From contig NW_004797325.1 in NCBI RefSeq assembly GCF_000002075.1, forward strand, positions 1,319,190 to 1,383,189: a stretch of 64,000 nucleotides of DNA, in the 5' to 3' direction. The position numbers and the translations under genes are program-made. Positions within the stretch are counted from its first letter, which is position 1. Every line of letters starts with the position of its first letter. Of this stretch, positions 35,801 through 39,399 are shown piece by piece. This DNA is from Aplysia californica. Its lineage: Eukaryota; Mollusca; Gastropoda; Aplysiida; Aplysiidae. Below the pieces are notes generated by a model that was given only the letters and a program-made list of their open reading frames with translations, searched no databases and was not told where the DNA came from.

Positions 35801-37755
35801 CCTTCTATTGTGAGCTGCTACTTTCTTTGTGCATCTCTCCTTAGGACCTTTGCCTTTCTGGGGTGTCCTCAATCCAACAGATGGTACTATCTAAACAAAA
35901 CCAAAATCTGAACAAAAATGTGCTGGCAGTCACGAAAGAAATATGTGTGTCAAGTTTTACCATTATTAGGTGATAACTTTTCCAGTTAACTAAAGTTGTT
36001 TTTTTTCCATTTATCTCAAAAGTAGCAAAAATAAGATGTGCCATTTTGTAACATTGTGATGATGTTTTGTCTTTTCCCTATTTGCTTTCCAATGTCTATA
36101 GCCTTTTTAAAAAAATCCATTTCATGTTTTGGCTATATCATTTATTTTTGTGGGTTTTTTTAACAGTGTATCTGGGTCAAGTGAAGACAAGAAAAGATAT
36201 CCATTTCCCCAACTAGACAAGAATGGTAAGAGGAAAGAATCAATAGTCAGTCACAGCTCTCAATGTGTCCTCTGTTTTGTAACCATGTAGCCCTTTCAGT
36301 GCAAGTGAGTGGGTGGTTGGCGGGTACTCTGGTGTGGTCTGCTTCTTCTTTCCTATCAAACATCTGTCGTCTTTTTCTCCCCTTTTTCTTTTTTGTGTTT
36401 GCTACTTTCTTGAAACACCTCTATTTTTTATCTCTCTCACTATGCCTTCCAGGAGCCTTGCTCTTGTAATTTGAATCTACAGTACAGGAGAGACTCCCTC
36501 GCTTAAATCATCAACAGGACAGTTTTGATCTGGGGTGATGTGGGGAGATTTCAAGACTCTTGACTTGTCCTTTATATAACGTTACAGTGGTTTAGGAGTT
36601 GCGTTGATGCCATTTCATACAATTTAACCATGGTTCAAATACCTGCAGGGCATTCTTAAACCTGCCTTGTTTGGGAAGTTCTTATGGCTCTCCACTGACC
36701 AGCCTCAGTGGTGTAAGAAATGAAAATTAATACCTGATGTCCTGCCTGTTTAACAATGTTACTGTGTGAAAGGGACATTAGTTATATTTATATCAAACTA
36801 CATACTACCTGCACTGTACAAATTAATAAAGCCCATGAACTTCTCTTTCTTTAAAACAAAATAAATTCAGAGCAGGCATAGTTTCACTGACCTATAACTG
36901 AGTCTTTTGTGGAGATTTCTTGTGTACTTTGTCTTCTCTATTATTTCTGTTTCAATGTTTGGATATACATAACATATGTGAAGTGTGCTGACAAAATGAG
37001 TTACTTCTCGGATTCAAGCCTTACGGAAATAGATACATCACGGTTATAGGTGAAGTTTTTACAACTTACAAGTAAAAAGTAATAAAAGACTAGTAATACT
37101 TAAAGAATATGGCATTGATAGGAAATCTGAAAATTTGATTCTGATGTCGATTTTCGGCTAATATCTCCACTTGTGGATGTCAAGAAGTAACTCATTTTGT
37201 CAGCACATCTCACATATTGTTCTGTCCATGTATTAATTAATCAATATTTTCAAATAATTATCAAATGTGGATGTCACTGACTTGTATTTTATCTGTACGT
37301 TCAATTTATGTTACTTTCAATTTCACTTTTCACCTCCTCATTTCGTAGATTTCGGTCTGACTCTTCAGTCACAATGGTTTTTCTTTTCTTTTTTTCAGTT
37401 TATGATTGTCAGGCTATTGTGTGACTAATTTTCTCCTTGAAATTTTTTTAAAATTCATATGTACATACATACATATTATGTTCTACGTACACACCTGTCT
37501 ATCAATTTTAAAATTCAACTTCTCTTTGAACGTAATGTACCCTGAGCATTTCTTGGAGAAAATGGAAATGCACAGCATAAATGCTATTTACCATTATTAT
37601 TATTTCGATTTCTCCCAATTCTCCCCGCAGGCTACGTGTCTGACCCCATGTCCACTCTACGCATCTCCATGCCTCTGCCTCTGCCACCACAAGCTGCCTC
37701 CTCCGACAGCCCGCCCCTCTCTCCACCCCGACAGCAGGCAGAACCTGACAGTTGA
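8775..37755 (+). CDS. TNNI3K: TNNI3K-like ankyrin-repeat serine/threonine kinase, complete, 21 coding exons
   Basis: The joined exons (8775-8814, 9342-9453, 9834-9937, 10516-10613, 12945-13055, 13423-13521, 14480-14624, 15605-15743, 16973-17077, 18467-18717, 22427-22570, 24860-25010, 27246-27372, 28080-28147, 29543-29700, 30431-30483, 32512-32644, 33053-33162, 33826-34052, 36167-36225, 37631-37755) total 2559 nt, 852 codons plus TGA. All introns are GT-AG. Human TNNI3K is about 835 residues. The start MGNYKSRP matches the family; an in-frame TAA lies at 8766-8768. Gly2 could be myristoylated (inference). Ankyrin repeats span about 66-430. The kinase has glycine loop GSGSFGKV (479-486), Lys499, Glu518, Thr548 at the gatekeeper position, HRD 595-597, Asn602, DFG 615-617 and APE 641-643. 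The family is a dual-specificity kinase of the tyrosine-kinase-like group, known in vertebrate heart where it binds troponin I; the role in this animal is unknown. The protein looks intact. Confidence 0.95.
8815..9341 (+). other. TNNI3K intron 1
   Basis: Contains a short match to repeat R2 (GCCAGGATCTGGACAAT at about 9239-9255) and a run of TCTTATCTTATC-like units. Nothing else seen. Confidence 0.6.
9342..9453 (+). CDS. TNNI3K: TNNI3K coding exon 2 (residues 14-51)
   Basis: The exon encodes the charged, helix-prone head [14 protein letters not shown]..., which lines up with the start of vertebrate TNNI3K. The acceptor is TTCAG and the donor GTCAGT. It carries 2 nt in and 2 nt out, both matching its neighbours. 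Confidence 0.9.
9697..9802 (+). mobile_element. SINE-B copy, degraded
   Basis: CTGGTAGGTCCTACCTCTTT, then GTCAGTCTGTCTTACTTT and a CACTAAATGAC...GCTTCTCTTTGCTCAAAC tail, matching the SINE-B copies at 15281, 22003 and 62165. Confidence 0.55.
9834..9937 (+). CDS. TNNI3K: TNNI3K coding exon 3 (residues 51-85), first ankyrin repeat
   Basis: The exon ends in the ankyrin-type motif [13 protein letters not shown]. The acceptor TTCAG sits behind a T-rich tract, and the donor is GTGAGC. Confidence 0.92.
9938..10515 (+). other. TNNI3K intron 3
   Basis: No repeat family recognised. TTAACTCTCATGGGAC at about 9966 resembles a TTAA-type terminus, but no second end was found. Confidence 0.5.
10516..10613 (+). 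CDS. TNNI3K: TNNI3K coding exon 4 (residues 86-118), ankyrin
   Basis: The exon encodes [18 protein letters not shown] followed by [10 protein letters not shown], an ankyrin helix pair and the start of the next repeat. The acceptor is TTTGTAG and the donor GTAATC. Confidence 0.91.
10614..11860 (+). other. TNNI3K intron 4, left part
   Basis: AT-rich intron; no supported gene or repeat. Confidence 0.5.
11861..12775 (+). mobile_element. TTAA-flanked non-autonomous piggyBac-type element, copy 1
   Basis: The left end is TTAACTCACTTCAGACGG. The right end, read in reverse, gives TTCAACTCACTTACTACTGGG, so the 3' TTAA has decayed to TTGA. The body is about 915 bp and matches 30551-31466 throughout. 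Internal AGATCTAGCACT-type sequence resembles the Arg/Ser-rich 5' end of piggyBac transposase genes elsewhere in the window. Confidence 0.8.
12830..12897 (-). mobile_element. tRNA-like sequence or SINE head
   Basis: On the minus strand TGGTCGAGAGG (12890-12880) fits box A fully, and GGATTTGAAACT (12852-12841) is a degraded box B. It lacks a clean acceptor stem, so it is more likely a SINE head or tRNA relic than a working tRNA. Confidence 0.4.
12945..13055 (+). CDS. TNNI3K: TNNI3K coding exon 5 (residues 119-155), ankyrin
   Basis: The exon is 37 whole codons (phase 0 at both ends) and includes [13 protein letters not shown] and [12 protein letters not shown]. Exon ends fall near repeat boundaries. 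Confidence 0.93.
13423..13521 (+). CDS. TNNI3K: TNNI3K coding exon 6 (residues 156-188), ankyrin
   Basis: The exon is 33 whole codons, one canonical ankyrin unit: [16 protein letters not shown] then [13 protein letters not shown]. Donor GTATGT. Confidence 0.93.
13522..14479 (+). other. TNNI3K intron 6
   Basis: Short (TG)n tract at about 13654-13672. CACCCTGGATTCATTTC-type sequence occurs twice (about 14265 and 14332), a small local duplication. Nothing else supported. Confidence 0.5.
14480..14624 (+). CDS. TNNI3K: TNNI3K coding exon 7 (residues 189-236), ankyrin
   Basis: The exon encodes [16 protein letters not shown] and [15 protein letters not shown]; the GDRPIHLAS segment is very close to vertebrate TNNI3K. 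Acceptor CCCAG, donor GTAATG, one base carried over. Confidence 0.94.
15015..15201 (+). mobile_element. SINE-A copy
   Basis: TAGGTGGTTGGTGGGTGCTC head and a TTACAAGTGCTGTAAAACTC tail. Lies in TNNI3K intron 7. Confidence 0.8.
15281..15396 (+). mobile_element. SINE-B copy
   Basis: GTGGTTGGAGGGTGCCACTA head and GACTGTTATTGTGTCGATG then TGCTTCTC tail. The head resembles SINE-A but the tail does not. Confidence 0.75.
15406..15545 (+). mobile_element. SINE-A copy, degraded tail
   Basis: GGGTGGTTGACTGGTGCTCT head and the ACTCTTACTAAAAC end. It starts 10 bp after a SINE-B copy in the same orientation. Confidence 0.75.
15605..15743 (+). CDS. TNNI3K: TNNI3K coding exon 8 (residues 237-282), ankyrin
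   Basis: The exon encodes [20 protein letters not shown] and then [10 protein letters not shown], a block almost identical in vertebrate TNNI3K. It is much more GC-rich than the flanking introns. Confidence 0.95.
15869..16012 (+). mobile_element. SINE-A copy, decayed
   Basis: GGGTGGTTGGCCGACACTCT head, TTTCCTTCGAAACATTC middle and CTCATTTGACCTTATTG tail. Just upstream (about 15826-15865) is a SINE-B-like fragment. Confidence 0.65.
16012..16260 (-). mobile_element. Non-LTR retrotransposon 3' end (RTE-like)
   Basis: The minus strand encodes [18 protein letters not shown] followed by [12 protein letters not shown] and RWRELV, the usual C-terminal block of RTE-like reverse transcriptase proteins, then a stop and a (GAA)n tail at 16012-16028. 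The copy is strongly 5'-truncated. Clade assignment is tentative. Confidence 0.7.
16605..16755 (+). mobile_element. SINE-B-like copy, degraded
   Basis: GGGTTGTTAGAGGGCACCAC head and a GGATGTGTTTCTCTTTTCTC tail approximate the SINE-B consensus. Confidence 0.45.
16973..17077 (+). CDS. TNNI3K: TNNI3K coding exon 9 (residues 283-318), ankyrin
   Basis: The exon encodes [14 protein letters not shown]... and [11 protein letters not shown], matching the family's ACYNGKFEVAK and ENIFSETAFHS. Acceptor CATCAG, donor GTGAGG. Confidence 0.95.
17281..17914. mobile_element. TTAA-type MITE, 634 bp
   Basis: The left end TTCACCCTTTCCGGATGT and the reversed right end TTAACTCTTTCCGGACAGT are near-matching inverted repeats. 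One TTAA is intact (17911-17914) and the other has become TTCA. Lies in TNNI3K intron 9, with no coding potential. Confidence 0.7.
18250..18392 (+). repeat. Repeat R3, copy 1
   Basis: CTTGTCCAAGACAATCACC, ATGACCACTT and a T-rich block match 31596-31756 in the same order. It ends just upstream of TNNI3K exon 10. Nature unknown. Confidence 0.5.
18467..18717 (+). CDS. TNNI3K: TNNI3K coding exon 10 (residues 318-402), ankyrin
   Basis: This is the longest coding exon (251 nt). It encodes [34 protein letters not shown] and [13 protein letters not shown]. An internal GGTGTG at 18597 looks like a donor, but reading through it is required to match the family ([15 protein letters not shown]). Confidence 0.95.
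18718..20964 (+). other. TNNI3K intron 10, left part
   Basis: CGCCTGATTCCACCACCTCG at about 18784 resembles one terminus of the MITE-C family. GAGCACCCC at about 20467 and GGGGTGCCC at about 20864 form a weak inverted pair. No gene seen. Confidence 0.4.
20965..21480 (+). pseudogene. Possible piggyBac-type transposase N-terminal relic
   Basis: Frames here encode acidic and Ser/Arg-rich stretches ([28 protein letters not shown]) rich in AGATCTAG words, like the N-terminal regions of piggyBac transposases at 45729 and 49925. No catalytic core is present, so this is suggestive only. Confidence 0.35.
21829..21880 (+). mobile_element. SINE-A/LINE 3' tail fragment
   Basis: ATATGACCTTAATGTGTTGC and AAGTGCCGGAAAACACATAC then TAAAACAAAC match the tail shared by SINE-A and the RNase H LINE. 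Confidence 0.6.
22003..22137 (+). mobile_element. SINE-B copy
   Basis: CTGGTGGTTGTAGACCAGGT head, CATTAAATGACAGTTATTG then TGCCAATGTGCTTCTC tail and ACAAACAAAC end. Confidence 0.65.
22427..22570 (+). CDS. TNNI3K: TNNI3K coding exon 11 (residues 402-449), last ankyrin and linker
   Basis: The exon encodes [17 protein letters not shown] and then the linker [19 protein letters not shown], which is conserved between the ankyrin array and the kinase in this family. Donor GTTGGG is a weaker match than the others. Confidence 0.94.
22850..23215 (+). repeat. Repeat R2, copy 1
   Basis: GAGAGAGAGAGGGAGAGAC, TGACAATAAAGGTTTATC and TTATAGCACAAACGCTACTA, then GAGTAAAAGCC and a SINE-B-like end (GTCAATGTGCTTC). 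The same order occurs at 28424-28904. Confidence 0.65.
23456..24737 (-). mobile_element. Tc1/mariner-like element, 1,282 bp
   Basis: Terminal inverted repeats TACTGACGAGCAAAAGAAAG (left) and TACTGGCGAGCAAAAGAAAG (right, reversed) are flanked by TA on both sides (23454-23455, 24738-24739), the expected target duplication. It lies in TNNI3K intron 11 in antisense orientation. The copy carries a broken transposase. Confidence 0.9.
23657..24430 (-). pseudogene. Tc1-like transposase relic
   Basis: Minus-strand reading from [16 protein letters not shown] gives a helix-turn-helix ([15 protein letters not shown]), SGRPRVST and [12 protein letters not shown] with the first catalytic Asp. The frame changes near 24108. 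After [10 protein letters not shown] the reading jumps to [12 protein letters not shown], so the segment that normally carries the second Asp and most of the DE region is missing. The copy cannot be active. Confidence 0.85.
24860..25010 (+). CDS. TNNI3K: TNNI3K coding exon 12 (residues 450-500), kinase N-lobe start
   Basis: The exon encodes the pre-kinase segment and the N-lobe: [18 protein letters not shown] (glycine-rich loop 479-486) and VAIKR with catalytic Lys499. Confidence 0.96.
25011..27245 (+). other. TNNI3K intron 12
   Basis: A 2.2-kb intron with no recognised element, apart from two tandem 18-bp units (GAAATCRTCATCGGCACC) at about 25732-25768 and A-rich low complexity around 25600-25690. 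Confidence 0.5.
27246..27372 (+). CDS. TNNI3K: TNNI3K coding exon 13 (residues 500-542), kinase helix C
   Basis: The exon encodes [18 protein letters not shown] (helix C, Glu518 pairs with Lys499) and [10 protein letters not shown]. Acceptor TTCAG, donor GTGAGT. Confidence 0.96.
27373..28079 (+). other. TNNI3K intron 13
   Basis: T-rich intron with a short G run near 27637. No repeat family recognised. Confidence 0.5.
28080..28147 (+). CDS. TNNI3K: TNNI3K coding exon 14 (residues 543-565), kinase hinge
   Basis: The exon encodes [20 protein letters not shown], with Thr548 at the gatekeeper position, as in vertebrate TNNI3K. Confidence 0.95.
28241..29152. mobile_element. MITE-C copy interrupted by repeat R2
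   Basis: The left end (TTGCATCGTGGTGGAATCAG) and the right end (GCGCCTAATTTCACCTTGAT) are inverted relative to each other. Internal blocks such as GAAGGAGGTGGGGGTCAC and GAGAAAATGGCTGCCAAAG match 47783-48230. In that copy these blocks are adjacent; here they are separated by 28424-28904. Confidence 0.7.
28424..28904 (+). repeat. Repeat R2, copy 2, inserted in MITE-C
   Basis: CCAGGATCTGGACAATAAAG, GCTTATCTTATAGCACAACC and GAGTAAAAGCC match R2 copy 1 at 22850. A small internal duplication of a 47-bp segment (CTTTTTAAGCCATTAATTCT...) lies at about 28693-28782. Confidence 0.65.
29210..29331 (+). mobile_element. SINE-B tail fragment
   Basis: ACCGTTATTGTGTCAATGTG then CTTGTCTTTATTCAAAC and ACAAACAAAC match SINE-B tails. 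Confidence 0.6.
29543..29700 (+). CDS. TNNI3K: TNNI3K coding exon 15 (residues 565-618), catalytic loop and DFG
   Basis: The exon encodes [24 protein letters not shown] (Asp597 base, Asn602 metal ligand) and VADFG (Asp615). Donor GTGAGT follows directly. Confidence 0.97.
29701..30430 (+). other. TNNI3K intron 15
   Basis: Contains a G run at about 30302-30317. No repeat family recognised. Confidence 0.5.
30431..30483 (+). CDS. TNNI3K: TNNI3K coding exon 16 (residues 618-635), activation segment
   Basis: This short exon encodes [18 protein letters not shown], which matches the family's [18 protein letters not shown]. Flanked by CACCAG and GTGAGT. Confidence 0.96.
30551..31466 (+). mobile_element. 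TTAA-flanked non-autonomous piggyBac-type element, copy 2
   Basis: The ends TTAACTCACTTCAGACGG and, reversed, TTAACTCACTTACTACTGGG are both intact, flanked by TTAA (30551-30554 and 31463-31466). At 916 bp it matches copy 1 (11861-12775) with few differences. Lies in TNNI3K intron 16, same orientation as copy 1. Confidence 0.87.
31596..31756 (+). repeat. Repeat R3, copy 2
   Basis: CCTGTCCAAGACAATCACC, ACTTCTCACTTTCCCCTC and ATGACCCTGTCCAAGAGG match R3 copy 1 at 18250. Confidence 0.5.
31983..32160 (+). mobile_element. SINE-A copy
   Basis: GTGGGTGGTTGGCGGGTGCT head and GCAAGTGCAGTAAAACTCTT tail ending TACTAAAAC. Confidence 0.85.
32512..32644 (+). CDS. TNNI3K: TNNI3K coding exon 17 (residues 636-680), APE motif and C-lobe
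   Basis: The exon encodes [16 protein letters not shown], then [20 protein letters not shown], the P+1 loop and helix F region. Confidence 0.96.
33053..33162 (+). CDS. TNNI3K: TNNI3K coding exon 18 (residues 680-716), C-lobe
   Basis: The exon encodes [17 protein letters not shown] and [11 protein letters not shown], matching the family's AAAAADMAYHHIRPPIG block. Confidence 0.95.
33163..33825 (+). other. TNNI3K intron 18
   Basis: T-rich; no element recognised. The frames here are low-complexity. Confidence 0.5.
33826..34052 (+). CDS. TNNI3K: TNNI3K coding exon 19 (residues 717-792), kinase end and Ser-rich tail
   Basis: The exon opens with [15 protein letters not shown], the last kinase helix, and continues into a Ser/Pro-rich tail ending [16 protein letters not shown], similar to the family's HVAALRSRFELEYA. 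Confidence 0.93.
34246..34933. mobile_element. MITE with CTGTCCC termini, 688 bp
   Basis: The left end CTGTCCCGGCAGAATTATGC and reversed right end CTGTCCCTGTCGGATTATGC form inverted repeats. The flanking CTATTT at 34240-34245 and 34934-34939 is a likely 6-bp target duplication. AATTATGCA words recur inside both ends. Superfamily not assigned. Confidence 0.7.
35165..35880 (-). mobile_element. Non-LTR retrotransposon 3' region (RTE-like)
   Basis: Minus-strand frames encode [41 protein letters not shown] and GKRSRGRL, the typical C-terminal region of these reverse transcriptases. The reading needs several frame changes. It ends in a short (GAT)n-like tail near 35175-35190. 5'-truncated and dead. 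Confidence 0.75.
36167..36225 (+). CDS. TNNI3K: TNNI3K coding exon 20 (residues 792-812)
   Basis: This 59-nt exon encodes [19 protein letters not shown]. Its identity rests on clean acceptor AACAG and donor GTAAGA and on phases that join both neighbours; family similarity here is weak. Confidence 0.85.
36309..36435 (+). mobile_element. SINE-A copy, tail missing
   Basis: GTGGGTGGTTGGCGGGTACT head and TTTCCTATCAAACATCTG middle; the sequence leaves the consensus after CACCTCTA, before the shared tail. Confidence 0.7.
36978..37213. mobile_element. Short MITE with about 31-bp inverted repeats
   Basis: The left arm (from 36978, core GTGCTGACAAAATGAGTTAC) and the right arm (to 37213) are inverted with two mismatches over about 31 bp. 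ATAT flanks both sides (36974-36977, 37214-37217). At 236 bp, it lies in TNNI3K intron 20. Confidence 0.75.
37631..37755 (+). CDS. TNNI3K: TNNI3K last coding exon (residues 812-852) and stop
   Basis: The exon begins [12 protein letters not shown], the conserved C-terminal block of TNNI3K, then runs into a Pro/Ser-rich end and TGA at 37753-37755. Acceptor CCGCAG. Confidence 0.94.
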
Positions 37756-38345
37756 CAGCAAGAACACAACTACACCCCAGACAAGAATCCAGGTCTTCCT
37801 AGTGTTTGATTTTATGGATGCCATAATTTATCATTTAAAACCTCTGCTGTGTGCTTTGAGTGCCAGGTAGCACTGCTGTCTGCACATAGTCCTGCTGTTT
37901 GTGGATAGATTATTGTCAGTATCTTTTAACAATCGCCCAAATAAGTTTCTGTAACATTCTCCTCGCGCACAAGTTGGGGAGGGGTTTTTTCAGTTCTATT
38001 CCATGCACATGCTGAGTTACCAGCTTGAAGGGAATTGAATGAGGAAACCAAATGCAAATGCGAATTAGTTGAGGAATAGACTGTTTTTGCATAGAGAGAG
38101 GCTAAAGATGGAACAAAACATGATGAAAAACAGGACTCGTAATGCAGATAGCATACATGCTACATTTGGGGGGGGTAATGAAAGATAAAAGGTTCCTGTT
38201 TAAATTATCATCATCCAAGGTGCAGAAAAACTGTAATCCACACAAAAAAATATAATCTAGCAAGAGAGAATAAAGTTTTGACAACAGCAAGTGAAGTTTG
38301 AAAAATAATCAACGTCATCAATAAAAATGTGTACTCGCCAGAGCA
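37756..38345 (+). other. TNNI3K: Probable TNNI3K 3'UTR
   Basis: This stretch follows the stop codon, with AATAAA at 38269-38274 and again at 38320-38325. Either could be the poly(A) signal. The true cleavage site needs transcript data. Confidence 0.5.
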
Positions 38346-38484
38346 GGCATGTACATATGTGAGGCAGCGTGGTGAAGTCAGGCGCTCATCAATATGATCT
38401 AATCCAGGAAAACGGCATTTTTCTGGCTATTGGGCAATTTTTTATTGAATTTCCTTTTTTTGGCTCAGCACCTTCTATGTCCAT
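38346..38484. mobile_element. MITE-C-like terminus
   Basis: ACATATGTGAGGCAGCGTGG then TGAAGTCAGGCGCTCATCAA matches the MITE-C left end at 47783; the rest does not align by eye. Confidence 0.5.
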
Positions 38485-39399
38485 TTAACACCTACGGGAC
38501 CGTCCCTACACTTGGCTTTCTCTTCCCCAGGACCGCAGCCGCCGCCCACTAACTAACTACTTGCCATATGTGTTACTAAAATATGAATAACTCAGCTCCT
38601 TTTAAAGCTATAGGCTTGACACGTCATCTACGTGTTCTAAACATGTTCCTCTATATTATCACACTCTGTTTTTGACCAAAAAAATGTTTTGTTCATTTAG
38701 GTGTAATCAGTTATGTTGTTTGCACAACAAAGAAAATACAGAAACAAGATCAGAAAAGACATCAATATAATGACTTCAAACTTGATTTTCACTCACCAAT
38801 TGATGCAGCAGGCAACTTTATATACTCCAAGGTTCAGAGAAGGCATGTAAGTCCAGGTAAATCCAGATAAATATCACTGTATTCCATGTCCATGGAAGAG
38901 AAAAATATATGCCAATGATGAGATGAAAGACACTGAAGATTGCCTCGCATATTTCCTAGCAGGAATGAATAATGCACACCAACATATTACAACACAGAAT
39001 TACAAATTACAACACTAAAGAAAAAAGAATTACAACTATGAAGAAAAAAAAATTCACTTTTGGACAAGGTCCTAGCCTATTCGGCTTGGTAGTAGCATCG
39101 AATCTGACGCGCAAATCCTGATTTGTATGATAGAATTCAAAACAAGGCTCAATACAGAGAGTAACTTTGCAGGCTTTGCGTTGATATCTGGTTTCTTTGT
39201 TCCGTCCACTGTCCTTCTTGCTGCTGCAACAGACACATTGTCAGGTTGGCCAGAGCTTCTTTTCTGTAGTGGGAATACGTTCTGGGAAGTGGAGATTGCT
39301 CTTGTGACTGAGACGCTCGATTGTAGTCAGCGGTGGGGGCTGTGTTTGTTTTTAAGCCTCATCAGCAAGGAGACCGCTAACGAGGTGCATCGTAAAGTC

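Noticed and set aside
37406-37870. 154-residue open frame covering the last TNNI3K exon
   Set aside because: It is a different frame from the one that joins exon 20; the spliced frame gives the conserved GYVSDPMS block.
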